NCBI GenBank assembly: GCA_002212985.1
Contig: NBMY01000085.1
Span: forward strand, 1-35,511
Length of the DNA: 35,511 bases
Origin: Sphingobacteriales bacterium TSM_CSS
GTDB taxonomy: Bacteria > Bacteroidota > Bacteroidia > Chitinophagales > UBA2359
Reading direction: 5' to 3'
Shown here: positions 7,692-15,598 of the stretch, in pieces
How positions within the stretch are numbered: the first letter of the stretch is position 1
Layout of the letters: each line of letters opens with the position of its first letter
Made by a program: the position numbers and the translations under genes
Notes under the pieces: model-generated
Databases searched by the model: none
The model's input: only the letters and a program-made list of their open reading frames with translations
What the model was told of the DNA's origin: nothing

Positions 7692-9125
7692 ATGGCAGTA
7701 CAACACAATGCCGGCGAATTATCTTTTTATCAGAGTGTAGAGTATTACTTTGATAAAGCAGCAGCCGTAACCAAATACCCCGAAGGGCTGCTTAACCAGA
7801 TTAAGGCTTGTAACAGCGTTTACCAAATGCGGTTTCCGGTTAAAATTGGCAACAATTTTCAGGTAATTGAAGCTTACCGTGTACAACACAGCCACCACAG
7901 GTTGCCGTGCAAAGGAGGCATCAGGTACAGCGAGTTTGTTGACCAGGATGAAGTTATGGCGCTTGCCTCGCTCATGACCTACAAATGCGCCATTGTTGAT
8001 GTGCCGTTTGGCGGCGCAAAGGGCGGTATTAAAATTAACCCGCGTCAATACAGCGTTTCGCAACTTCAACGCATAACCCGCCGCTATACCACCGAACTTA
8101 TCCGCAAAAACTTTATCGGGCCGGCTTTAGATGTGCCTGCCCCCGACTATGGAACCGGCGCCCGTGAAATGGCCTGGATTTTGGATACCTACCAGACATT
8201 TAAATCAGATGAAATTGACAGCTACGGCTGCGTAACGGGTAAACCTATTAGCCAGGGCGGTGTGCGTGGCCGCGTAGAAGCCACCGGCTTGGGCGTGTTT
8301 TACGGCACCCGCGAAGCTGTAAGCGTAAAAGAAGATATGAAAGCCCTTAAACTAAGTACCGGCATTGAAGGCAAAACCGTAGTGGTGCAAGGTTTAGGCA
8401 ACGTGGGCTACCACTCTGCCAATTTCTTTCAGAAAAGCGGCGCCCGATTAATTGGCTTAGCAGAGTACGAAGGCGCTATTTACGACCCCACCGGCAAAGG
8501 GCTGGACTTAGACAGTGTGGTGCGCCACCGCGAAGAAACGGGCAGCATTCTCAATTTCCCCGGTGCGGTAAATCTGGCCAAAAATACCGATGCACTGGAA
8601 CTGGAATGTGATATTTTAATTCCGGCAGCGCTTGAAAGGGTTATTCATATGGGCAACGCCGCCAAAATTAAAGCCAAAATTATTGCCGAAGCCGCCAACG
8701 GACCCATTACCCCCGAAGCAGAAAATATTTTACTTAGCAAAGGTATTATGATTTTACCCGACGTTTACCTGAACGCCGGCGGGGTAACCGTTTCTTATTT
8801 CGAATGGCTTAAAAACCTTTCACACGTTCGCTTTGGACGTATGGACAAACGTTTTCACGAAGCCTCTTACTCCAATATGCTGCGCGTTATGGAAGGACTT
8901 ACCAACAAAAAGGTAAAAGAAGAAGACCGCGACCGTGTGGTTAAAGGCGCTGAAGAAGTTGACCTTGTGCATTCGGGGTTGGAAGATACCATGATTGCCG
9001 CCTATATGCCCATTCGCGATAACTGGAAACGCAACAAAAAAATTGAAGACCTGCGAACTGCCGCTTTCTATGTTGCCATAGATAAGGTGGCCACCGCCTA
9101 TATGGAATTGGGTATTTTCCCGTAA
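7692..9125 (+). CDS. Glu/Leu/Phe/Val-type NAD(P)-dependent amino-acid dehydrogenase (probably glutamate dehydrogenase)
   Basis: A 477-residue member of the Glu/Leu/Phe/Val dehydrogenase family. It interconverts an amino acid and its 2-oxo acid with ammonia and NAD(P)H. Conserved lysines are seen at Lys74 (CKGGIRYS), Lys98 ([12 protein letters not shown]) and Lys110 ([13 protein letters not shown]), matching the substrate and catalytic lysines of the family. [19 protein letters not shown] follows. The dinucleotide fold is at about residues 230-260 ([16 protein letters not shown]). The length and the long C-terminal helices fit glutamate dehydrogenase better than leucine dehydrogenase, but substrate choice cannot be settled by eye. 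The start at Met-Ala-Val-Gln is preceded by an A-rich leader typical of the phylum. A 12-bp stem terminator follows. Confidence 0.92.
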   Translation: MAVQHNAGELSFYQSVEYYFDKAAAVTKYPEGLLNQIKACNSVYQMRFPVKIGNNFQVIEAYRVQHSHHRLPCKGGIRYSEFVDQDEVMALASLMTYKCAIVDVPFGGAKGGIKINPRQYSVSQLQRITRRYTTELIRKNFIGPALDVPAPDYGTGAREMAWILDTYQTFKSDEIDSYGCVTGKPISQGGVRGRVEATGLGVFYGTREAVSVKEDMKALKLSTGIEGKTVVVQGLGNVGYHSANFFQKSGARLIGLAEYEGAIYDPTGKGLDLDSVVRHREETGSILNFPGAVNLAKNTDALELECDILIPAALERVIHMGNAAKIKAKIIAEAANGPITPEAENILLSKGIMILPDVYLNAGGVTVSYFEWLKNLSHVRFGRMDKRFHEASYSNMLRVMEGLTNKKVKEEDRDRVVKGAEEVDLVHSGLEDTMIAAYMPIRDNWKRNKKIEDLRTAAFYVAIDKVATAYMELGIFP

Positions 9126-9150
9126 CCACTGCCCTACCCTTTTTCTAAAG

Positions 9151-9191
9151 CAATTGCCACGCTGGTTAACACGCGTGGCAATTGTGTTTTT
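9151..9191 (+). terminator. Intrinsic terminator of the dehydrogenase gene
   Basis: A perfect 12-bp inverted repeat (9151-9162 with 9173-9184) with a 10-base loop is followed by TGTTTTT. It begins 25 bases after the gdh stop codon and ends 24 bases before the next gene. Confidence 0.88.
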
Positions 9192-9214
9192 AAATACCTA
9201 ACCATTTTGCCAAC

Positions 9215-10072
9215 ATGCCGGCGCTATTGCTTTCTGTTTTTTGTTCTACCCTGCTGTTTGTGCTGTTTAAAATTTACGGCAACCACCGGGTTAACACCTT
9301 GCAGGCTATTGTGGTAAACTACTTTACCTGCGTTTTTATGGGTATTGCCACCGCCGGCGCAAATTTATTGCCTGCCGGCGTAAACTACACGTCATGGCTG
9401 TTGATTGCCCTCGCGCTGGGTGCCATTTTTATGCTTGGCTTTCAACTAATTGCCTATACCATTCAGCAAAACGGTATTACCGTGGCTACCGTAGCCGCCA
9501 AAACAACGCTGGTGTTGCCCGTAACAGCCGCCTTTTTTCTGTATGCCGACACCTTTACCCTGCCCAAATTGTTGGGCATTTTATTGGCCGTTGCGGCGGT
9601 AGTGCTTACTTCGGTAAAGCAAAATGAACAGGCGAAACTACTGCAACACCGCGAACTTATTTTGCCCCTTGGTGTATTTATACTGGGCGGTATTGGGGAG
9701 ATTCTGCTCAATTATGCGCAAAAACGATACCTTTCCGATGACCAGCATCACCTCTTTACCACCGTTACTTTTGGCACAGCCGGAGTGGTTGGATTAATTT
9801 TTGTAATTTATCAGCGCAAAACGCTGCAAGCTAAAAATGTGCTGGCCGGCATTTTGTTGGGCATTCCCAATTACTTTTCCATTTATTTTTTGCTTCGCGC
9901 ACTCAGCACCACGGGCTGGCAAAGTTCGGTCGTGTTTCCGGTAAACAATATGTCTATTGTAGCGCTTTCGGGATTGCTGGCTTTGGTTTTGTTTAAAGAA
10001 ACATTATCGCACCTCAACCTGCTGGGCATAGGAATGGCTTTTTGTGCCATTCTCCTCATGACTTTTTTCTGA
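9215..10072 (+). CDS. EamA/DMT-superfamily transporter
   Basis: A 285-residue integral membrane protein with about ten hydrophobic segments in two halves, as in the drug/metabolite transporter superfamily (EamA repeats). The first half ends near residue 130 and the second begins near residue 145. The second half closes with a SSVVFPVNNMSIVALSGLLA segment and a Lys-Glu-Thr-Leu before the last helix. Both are typical of EamA proteins. These transporters export metabolites or amino acids in the inner membrane; the substrate is not known. The start is the first Met, directly before the first hydrophobic segment. It lies downstream of the gdh terminator, so it needs its own promoter, which I did not identify. 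Confidence 0.88.
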   Translation: MPALLLSVFCSTLLFVLFKIYGNHRVNTLQAIVVNYFTCVFMGIATAGANLLPAGVNYTSWLLIALALGAIFMLGFQLIAYTIQQNGITVATVAAKTTLVLPVTAAFFLYADTFTLPKLLGILLAVAAVVLTSVKQNEQAKLLQHRELILPLGVFILGGIGEILLNYAQKRYLSDDQHHLFTTVTFGTAGVVGLIFVIYQRKTLQAKNVLAGILLGIPNYFSIYFLLRALSTTGWQSSVVFPVNNMSIVALSGLLALVLFKETLSHLNLLGIGMAFCAILLMTFF

Positions 10073-10218
10073 TTTGCGGAATACAAAAAGAAATGGACTT
10101 CCATTATGGTTACTTAGTTCATAGCCTCTTGCCAACTTGCGCTTTCCAGCAAACCGCTTTCATCACTTAGTATTGCCTCCTCTCGCTGCCTTGCAGTAGT
10201 TTTTTCCCAACATCTGCC

Positions 10219-10827
10219 ATGACCTATACCTACCAAACTATTAACCACCCTGCCACTGCCGAGTATCTGGTAAAAGGCAGCAGGTTTATTGCATTTGCCC
10301 AAATGGTTGCCAACCAGCCCGATGTACATGCTTTTTTGGAAACGGTAAAAAAAGAACACCCAAAGGCCACCCATCACTGCTATGCCTACCGCATTGGCAC
10401 CAATAAACAGCAAAACTACCGCAGCAACGACGACGGCGAACCCTCGGGCACAGCCGGACGCCCTATTTTGGGGCAAATTGACTCAAAAGGACTTAGCAAC
10501 ATTATGGTTATTGTGGTGCGTTATTATGGCGGCACCAAATTGGGAGTTTCGGGGCTGATAAGCGCATACAAAAGCGCTGCCCGCGCTGCGCTCGATGCTG
10601 CAGAAATAGTTGTCAAAGAAGTAACAGAGGTTTTCACCATAAGATTTAACTACCTCAGTATAAACGAGGTAATGACCATTTTAAAAAGAACACCCGCCGC
10701 AATATTGCAACAAGAGTTTCATAACCATTGCACCATGCGCATTTCTATAGCTTTGCGGCTTAGCAAAGAACTTATCCAACAACTTGCACAAATTGAAGAA
10801 TTGGAAATTGAACCCGAAATTTTATAA
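10219..10827 (+). CDS. YigZ/IMPACT-family protein
   Basis: A 202-residue protein of the YigZ (UPF0029/IMPACT) family. The conserved N-terminal domain (about 15-125) carries KGSRFIAFA, HHCYAYRIG, DDGEPSGTAGRPIL and VIVVRYYGGTKLGVSGL, all hallmarks of the family. The C-terminal part (about 135-202) is the smaller ferredoxin-like DUF1949-type domain. In eukaryotes IMPACT modulates GCN2 signalling. The role of the bacterial homologues is poorly defined, possibly linked to ribosomes or RNA. There is no signal peptide, so it is cytoplasmic. A gap of 146 bases separates it from the EamA gene, in which I see no other feature, so the two may share a transcript. Confidence 0.93.
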   Translation: MTYTYQTINHPATAEYLVKGSRFIAFAQMVANQPDVHAFLETVKKEHPKATHHCYAYRIGTNKQQNYRSNDDGEPSGTAGRPILGQIDSKGLSNIMVIVVRYYGGTKLGVSGLISAYKSAARAALDAAEIVVKEVTEVFTIRFNYLSINEVMTILKRTPAAILQQEFHNHCTMRISIALRLSKELIQQLAQIEELEIEPEIL

Positions 10828-11173
10828 AAATATGCAGCACTTTGCATTTTGTTTTGGGAGCAGACGCTGACTGCTGTGGCAATATACATAGTCTAAAATA
10901 AAGACGCTAATCCTAAATACAGAAAAGAATTAAACCTATACCCGCCCAAATAGTCATAAATGGCAAAATAAACAGTGCTGTAGGGCACCAAACTGCAGCA
11001 AATACTGCCCGAAAATGCATTTTCCATACAAAAAATAAAAACTTAACCATTTTTAACTAAAAAAGCGGTTACAAAATGGCAACCACAAACTACTAATTTG
11101 CGTTAACCAAATAATTCTGGCATGATTTTTATTGGTTTAACAACAAATTAACTTAAGCCTAAACTAAAAAGCT
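10828..11173. other. Intergenic region without recognisable genes
   Basis: 346 bases of AT-rich sequence after the YigZ gene. No open frame of note, no RNA gene and no clear terminator. A TAATTTG sequence near 11093-11100 resembles a -7 box with one base missing and could serve the small ORF that follows. Confidence 0.6.
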
Positions 11174-11374
11174 ATGACCTTTATTAAAATAAACACTCAA
11201 AAAAATGATGCAGCAAACATGCAGTTTATGCTAAAAATGCTTATATTGCTCCTATTGGCATTGGTGACAATAGGCATCAACATATACCTTTATAAAATGA
11301 GTCATGTTCCCGATAATGCTCTTTCAGGTATAATAACTGCACAAGCTAAGCAACTATTGGCAAGTTATCTGTAA
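11174..11374 (+). CDS. Possible small single-pass membrane protein
   Basis: A 66-residue open frame. After a polar N-terminus (residues 1-20) there is one strongly hydrophobic helix (about 21-40, with a Leu-Ile-Leu-Leu-Leu-Leu run), then a polar tail. It has an A-rich leader of the kind used in this phylum and codon use compatible with coding. I do not recognise a family. It stands alone beside a repeat-rich stretch, so it could be a chance frame; the hydrophobic segment is the only real support. Confidence 0.35.
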   Translation: MTFIKINTQKNDAANMQFMLKMLILLLLALVTIGINIYLYKMSHVPDNALSGIITAQAKQLLASYL

Positions 11375-11550
11375 TATTTGTATCAACCTGCATTCATTTT
11401 TTTGTTGTCAATCCCTAACTCTAAGTCAGTTTTACGGAATATACAATTAGTTTCGATAGCATTTTTAGTACTTGTTTGGGCAGGGCTTCTCCAAAGACAG
11501 TCAATTCTGCAACAATTGTTAGGTATTAGTTGGTCATCTTTGTCGCCCTT

Positions 11551-11706
11551 CCGAAAATCGGCGTTAAGAAAATCGGAACGGAGGGCGAAAAGCAGGCGGC
11601 GCAGCAAACGCCACTACACATCTTGCTTATGAAACACCACTGCTGCCGGCGTTTGCCTTGGCGCATGCCGCCCGTAGTGCAGATTTTCAGACGATTTTCA
11701 GGCAGG
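11551..11706. repeat. Imperfect long inverted repeat, probable non-coding repetitive element
   Basis: A left arm (11551-11612) and a right arm (11645-11706) can pair imperfectly. The inner 9 bp are perfect (11604-11612 with 11648-11656) around a 35-base loop. Further out, paired blocks contain GAAAATCG on the left and its complement on the right, each in tandem. The stretch is locally GC-richer than its surroundings and carries no convincing ORF. It looks like a palindromic intergenic element (REP- or MITE-like) or a structured RNA. Confidence 0.55.
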
Positions 11707-12100
11707 CTTGATTTTTGGCTACTTTTTTATCAAGCTCACGTTTCGCACCTTGAAAATTTGAGGCTGATAATCAGCAACTTACACATAATGTATATATTCT
11801 ACTAATATTACATTATTATATAATAAATTGTTGGTCAGGTAATTACACATAATTTTCTGCTTGGGTGCGAAAAGTGGGATCAAGAAAAAAGGTAACTATT
11901 TAGGTACTCTTAATTGATTGATAATCAACGCTTTGTAAAATTTTTTGTTGTCGAAATTATTAAAAACCAAGCACATTTTCGTTTTTCTGTTGCGAATCTT
12001 TCAACAAAAATACTGTTTTTTTAAACAGAAAGCATCGAAATGTTCATTTAAATGCAAAATTATCAAAAACGGCACCTAAATAGTTACGAAAAAAGTAGCA
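11707..12100. repeat. Mosaic of related inverted repeats in AT-rich sequence
   Basis: Three related segments are present. The first (about 11715-11755) reads as a T6 tract, TCAAG and TTTCGCACC. The second (about 11866-11908) is an inverted, imperfect copy of it with GGTGCGAAAAGTG, TCAAG and A6. The second ends in GTAACTATTTAGGT, which is repeated in inverse orientation near 12072-12086, followed by GAAAAAAGTAGC as in the complement of the first. Together with the hairpin on the left this forms a 500-base composite that looks like decayed or nested mobile intergenic repeats. No transposase remnant is visible. Confidence 0.5.
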
Positions 12101-12372
12101 ATATGTAAAGGCTACGCAACTGTTGAAGTTTAGGCGGGCTATTACAGGTTAGTTTGCTGCGTCAAAAAGCGCTTAGTTGCAAATAAGACATAACTATAGC
12201 GCATAAATATATTGAATATCTTTGCTAAACCGGGATATTTTTCTTCGGCTATATTCCGTAAATGACGGAATACAAAAACTGCTGAAATGCTTAAAGCAAA
12301 GGAACCTTGGAGCTGTTCCGTAAGAAAATTAAGAGTTAGGGGTTAATATTAGGCACATAGCTTTCCTTACAG
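12101..12372. other. Remaining intergenic sequence before the helicase terminator
   Basis: No gene is visible. TATCTTTG near 12218-12225 matches the -7 consensus on the plus strand but has no -33 partner and no gene behind it. A short inverted repeat (ATTCCGT and ACGGAAT, near 12250-12270) is also present. Nothing else stands out. Confidence 0.4.
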
Positions 12373-12409
12373 CAAAACGCCGCAGAGTTTAAAACTTTGC
12401 GGCGTTTTG
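12373..12409. terminator. Intrinsic terminator of the DEAD-box helicase gene
   Basis: A near-perfect inverted repeat (12373-12390 with 12392-12409, one G-T pair) ends in a T-run on either strand. It lies about 50 bases beyond the stop of the minus-strand helicase gene. Confidence 0.85.
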
Positions 12410-12459
12410 TTTATGTATTTATTTAACTTCCGGTTCATACTACACCTAAAAGCAGGTAG

Positions 12460-13683
12460 TTAGTGCTTACGAACCGAAACTCTGGGTCTGGAATGCCCTT
12501 GGTTGCCCCTTTTTTGTTCTTGATTGGTATCTTTAGCCGGCTCATGGTTTTTTAAAGGAAAAAGATGATTGGCAACAATTGGTATTTTTTGGGCAATAAG
12601 TTTTTCAATTTCGCGCAAGTAGGCTTTTTCTTCAGCATTGCAAAAAGAAATGGCAGTACCTTTTGCTCCTGCACGTCCGGTTCGACCAATACGGTGCACA
12701 TAAGTTTCGGCAACATTAGGCATGTCAAAATTAACAACATACTCCAGTTCATCTACATCAATACCACGGGCTGCTATGTCAGTTGCTACCAATACGCGGG
12801 TAGTTTGCGTCTTAAAATTGGAAAGTGCACGTTGTCTTGCATTTTGTGCCTTGTTGCCGTGTATGGCCTCTGCCGTTATTTGGTGTCGAAGCAGTATTTT
12901 TACCACCTTATCAGCGCCGTGTTTGGTTCTGGTAAATACCAATGCTGTTTTAACTTTTTTATCTTTCAGTATTTCCAGCAATAAGGCGTTCTTGTTTTCA
13001 CTGTCAACAAAATAAATATGCTGCTTAATAATATCTACGGTTGAAGAAACCGGAGTGACCGCCACTTTTGCCGGATTGTGCAAGATGTTGCCTGCAAGTT
13101 TTATAATTTCGGGCGGCATGGTTGCCGAAAAGAAAAGCGATTGCCTTTTATGGGGCAATACTGCCAATAACTTTTTTATATCGTGTATAAACCCCATATC
13201 TAACATGCGGTCGGCTTCGTCCAATATAAAATAGGCTACATCTCGCAGGGTAATATAACCTTGGTTCAGGAGGTCTAACAGCCGGCCAGGGGTGGCAACT
13301 AGTATATCAACCCCGTTTCGAAGGGCCTGGGTTTGTGAGTTCTGATTTACTCCGCCAAAAATCACCGCAGTGGTTAATCCGGTATATCTGCCATACGCTT
13401 TAAAACTCTCTTCAATTTGAATGGCCAATTCCCGGGTAGGAGTAACAATAAGGCTCCTTATCTTTCTTTTCTGGTTATTAGTTTTATCCTTGCTTAACAG
13501 TTGTAGAACAGGTACCGCAAAAGCAGCCGTTTTTCCGGTGCCGGTTTGGGCACATGCAAGCAAATCGGTGCCTTGCAACACAATAGGAATGGCCTGTGAT
13601 TGTATGGGCGTAGGAGTGGTATAACCTTCTTCGGCAAGCGCTTGTAAAATGGGTTCAATGATGTTTAATGACTGAAATAACAT
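12460..13683 (-). CDS. DEAD-box ATP-dependent RNA helicase, RhlE-like
   Basis: A 407-residue superfamily 2 RNA helicase that unwinds RNA duplexes in ribosome assembly or RNA decay. All core motifs are present in order: the Q motif ([13 protein letters not shown], about 21-33), motif I AQTGTGKT (45-52), PTRELA (83-88), TPGR (132-135), motif II DEAD (156-159), SAT (about 189), the ARGID motif and the [10 protein letters not shown] motif VI near 332. The C-terminal 25 residues are basic and Gln/Asn-rich, as in RhlE-type proteins, and probably bind RNA. The N-terminus ([20 protein letters not shown]) is the normal start. It is monocistronic between a terminator and a 378-base gap. RhlE rather than CsdA or SrmB is inferred from the short length. 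Confidence 0.94.
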   Translation of the reverse strand: MLFQSLNIIEPILQALAEEGYTTPTPIQSQAIPIVLQGTDLLACAQTGTGKTAAFAVPVLQLLSKDKTNNQKRKIRSLIVTPTRELAIQIEESFKAYGRYTGLTTAVIFGGVNQNSQTQALRNGVDILVATPGRLLDLLNQGYITLRDVAYFILDEADRMLDMGFIHDIKKLLAVLPHKRQSLFFSATMPPEIIKLAGNILHNPAKVAVTPVSSTVDIIKQHIYFVDSENKNALLLEILKDKKVKTALVFTRTKHGADKVVKILLRHQITAEAIHGNKAQNARQRALSNFKTQTTRVLVATDIAARGIDVDELEYVVNFDMPNVAETYVHRIGRTGRAGAKGTAISFCNAEEKAYLREIEKLIAQKIPIVANHLFPLKNHEPAKDTNQEQKRGNQGHSRPRVSVRKH

Positions 13684-14061
13684 GTTTTGTTTTGGTTTAT
13701 CAAAAGAATAGCGCTACAGCAAGCAAGTATCGGGGGAATGAGTATAAAAAAATGCCATTTCCGAAGTCTGACCTGATTTTGCCATACACTTATTAAAAAA
13801 TTACGTCAGACTACAGACAATACGCTGGCGCAGATTTGCACAAGGTACGTATATTAAATGACTTTAACAAACTTTACTGCCTAACAGGGCAAATAAACCG
13901 ATTTACCCACCTTTTGGACACATTTTTGCAAACGGTTGTGGCTGTTTGCATTCTTTGCAAGCCACTTTGCTATCGGCTGCAGTTTAGTGTTCGGTTGTTA
14001 AATTTGTTCTTACCTTTAATGCTCGTTAAAACAACATTTGCAACAAGATTGTTTTGCCTGT
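13684..14061. other. Divergent intergenic region between helicase and aminotransferase genes
   Basis: 378 bases between two divergent genes, so promoters for both should lie here. TACCTTTA at about 14010-14017 is a one-mismatch -7 box for the aminotransferase. A 7-bp inverted repeat (13766-13772 with 13805-13811) has no obvious meaning. No small gene or RNA gene is evident. Confidence 0.4.
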
Positions 14062-15255
14062 ATGATTACCCACCGCCAACTTTTTCTGCAACACGTAGCC
14101 CAAACCAGCAATGCTCCGCTCCTACTCGAAATTGAACGCGCAAAGGGCATCTTTCTCTACGATACATCGGGGAAACCCTATATTGACCTCATTTCGGGCA
14201 TCAGTGTAAGCAACCTTGGGCATTGCCATCCCAAAGTTGTGAAAGCAGTTCGGCAGCAGGCGGCCAAATTCATGCACCTTATGGTTTATGGTGAGTATGT
14301 ATTTTCGCCGCAGGTGGCGTTGGCCAGCCTGCTTACACAGCACCTGCCCCCGCAACTCAACAATGTGTATTTTGTAAATTCGGGCGCCGAAGCAACAGAG
14401 GGTGCACTCAAATTAGCCAAGCGCTACACCGGACGCACCCAAATGGTTTCTTTTCAAAACGCTTACCACGGCAGCACCCATGGCGCATTAAGCATGATGA
14501 GCAGTGAGTTTTTTAAACGCAACTACCGACCGCTGCTGCCCGATGTGCAACATTTGCGCTACAACTGTACCGATGACCTGCAACATATAACCAGCCAAAC
14601 CGCCTGCGTACTGGTTGAGCCGGTACAGGCCGAAGCCGGGGTTTTAGCTCCTCAGCCCGGCTTTATGGAGGCATTGCGCCAACGCTGTACCGAAACGGGC
14701 GCCCTGCTCATATTAGATGAAATACAAACCGGATACGGCCGAACAGGCACCTTATTTGCCTTTGAACAACTAAACATTATACCCGATGTGCTGCTGTTGG
14801 CCAAGGGTATGGGAGGCGGTATGCCGCTGGGCGCATTTATTGCCCCGCAACATATTATGACAACTCTCTCCAACAACCCGGTGCTGGGGCATATTACCAC
14901 CTTTGGCGGACACCCTGTTTCCTGTGCCGCCAGCCTGGCTACCCTGCAAATACTCTTGCAAAAACCCTATGTTAAAGAGGTAAAACAAAAAGAACATCTG
15001 TTCAAACAATACCTGAAACACCCCGCCATTCAGGAAGTTCGCAGCTTTGGGCTGATGATTGCCGTAGTGTTTGATAATTTTACCATCACAAAAAAAGTAA
15101 TTGATGCCTGCATTGCCAACGGCATAGTTACAGACTGGTTTCTGTTTGCCGATAACTGCCTGCGAATAGCGCCGCCCTTAATAATAACGCCAAAACAAAT
15201 TAAAACTGCCTGCCAACTGATTGTTAAAAGCATTAAAACTGCCACACAAGGGTAA
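14062..15255 (+). CDS. Class III pyridoxal-phosphate aminotransferase
   Basis: A 397-residue fold-type I PLP enzyme of aminotransferase class III (acetylornithine/ornithine/4-aminobutyrate group). The start is taken at Met-Ile-Thr-His-Arg; an upstream Met eight codons earlier gives a less natural N-terminus. Family signatures are clear: the ISGISVSNLGHCHPKVVKAV segment, NSGAEATEGALKLAKRYTGR (phosphate binding), EPVQAEAGV, the cofactor Asp in ALLILDEIQTGYGRTG (Asp219), and the Schiff-base Lys248 in LLLAKGMGGGMPLG. The substrate cannot be fixed by eye; no arginine-biosynthesis gene lies nearby, so an argD call is not justified. It is transcribed alone towards the tRNA gene. Confidence 0.9.
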   Translation: MITHRQLFLQHVAQTSNAPLLLEIERAKGIFLYDTSGKPYIDLISGISVSNLGHCHPKVVKAVRQQAAKFMHLMVYGEYVFSPQVALASLLTQHLPPQLNNVYFVNSGAEATEGALKLAKRYTGRTQMVSFQNAYHGSTHGALSMMSSEFFKRNYRPLLPDVQHLRYNCTDDLQHITSQTACVLVEPVQAEAGVLAPQPGFMEALRQRCTETGALLILDEIQTGYGRTGTLFAFEQLNIIPDVLLLAKGMGGGMPLGAFIAPQHIMTTLSNNPVLGHITTFGGHPVSCAASLATLQILLQKPYVKEVKQKEHLFKQYLKHPAIQEVRSFGLMIAVVFDNFTITKKVIDACIANGIVTDWFLFADNCLRIAPPLIITPKQIKTACQLIVKSIKTATQG

Positions 15256-15293
15256 AAAAATTGCAAAACCGGCGGAACAAAAACAAAAAGGTG

Positions 15294-15324
15294 TTGGTTA
15301 TATCGTTTATGGTTGCTAACTTTG
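15294..15324 (+). promoter_or_regulatory. Bacteroidota-type promoter of the tRNA-Pro gene
   Basis: TTG at 15294-15296 (-33 box) and TAACTTTG at 15317-15324 (-7 box, exact TAnnTTTG) are separated by 20 bases, the normal spacing for the primary sigma factor of this phylum. Transcription would start near 15330, about 16 bases before the mature tRNA 5' end. Confidence 0.8.
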
Positions 15325-15346
15325 CACCGCTTTACAAAAATGCTAT

Positions 15347-15419
15347 CGGGATGTAGCTCAGTTGGTAGAGTACACGTCTGGGGGGCGTGTGGTCGCTGGT
15401 TCAAGTCCAGTCATCCCGA
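15347..15419 (+). tRNA. tRNA-Pro (anticodon GGG)
   Basis: A complete 73-base cloverleaf without encoded CCA. The 7-bp acceptor stem is perfect (15347-15353 with 15412-15418) and the discriminator base is A (15419). The D stem is GCTC/GAGT, the anticodon stem CACGT/GCGTG, the loop CTGGGGG with anticodon GGG at 15380-15382, and the T arm has TTCAAGT. The C1-G72 pair, A73 and G37 are identity features of bacterial tRNA-Pro. It reads CCC and CCU codons. It is a lone tRNA gene with its own promoter and terminator. Confidence 0.96.
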
Positions 15420-15426
15420 CACACTG

Positions 15427-15461
15427 AAAAATCCGTCTGATACTTTCTCAGACGGATTTTT
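15427..15461. terminator. Bidirectional terminator between tRNA-Pro and the giant protein gene
   Basis: A perfect 14-bp inverted repeat (15427-15440 with 15448-15461) with a 7-base loop is bounded by A-run and T-run. It ends the tRNA transcript on the plus strand and can end the giant protein mRNA coming from the minus strand. Confidence 0.9.
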
Positions 15462-15486
15462 GCTTTTATTTCCTCCCCCCTCTATC

Positions 15487-15508
15487 TTTGAAATTTGCAA
15501 ATTTCAAA
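15487..15508. repeat. 22-base perfect palindrome overlapping a -7-like box
   Basis: Bases 15487-15508 equal their own reverse complement. The core AAATTTGCAAAT occurs again at 27752-27763 and 31949-31960. The left end overlaps TATCTTTG (15483-15490), an exact TAnnTTTG match. No gene lies directly downstream on the plus strand, so the role (operator, recombination site or chance) is open. Confidence 0.55.
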
Positions 15509-15598
15509 CAATTTGCCCTTGTCAAAACCCTTCACCTGCTGGCATTTTCTTGCTTATATAGGTGTAGGTTATAATTTCCGGCACCATATTTTCCTGCA

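Noticed and set aside
11378-11632. Plus-strand open frame of 84 codons after the small membrane ORF
   Set aside because: It runs into the inverted-repeat element and ends in an Arg/Lys/Ser-rich stretch produced by that repeat. No leader or family resemblance.
15347-15419. tRNA-Pro as integration site of the defence island
   Set aside because: No duplicate of the tRNA 3' end was seen near 27.4-27.9 kb, no integrase gene is present, and the defence operon begins about 12 kb away.
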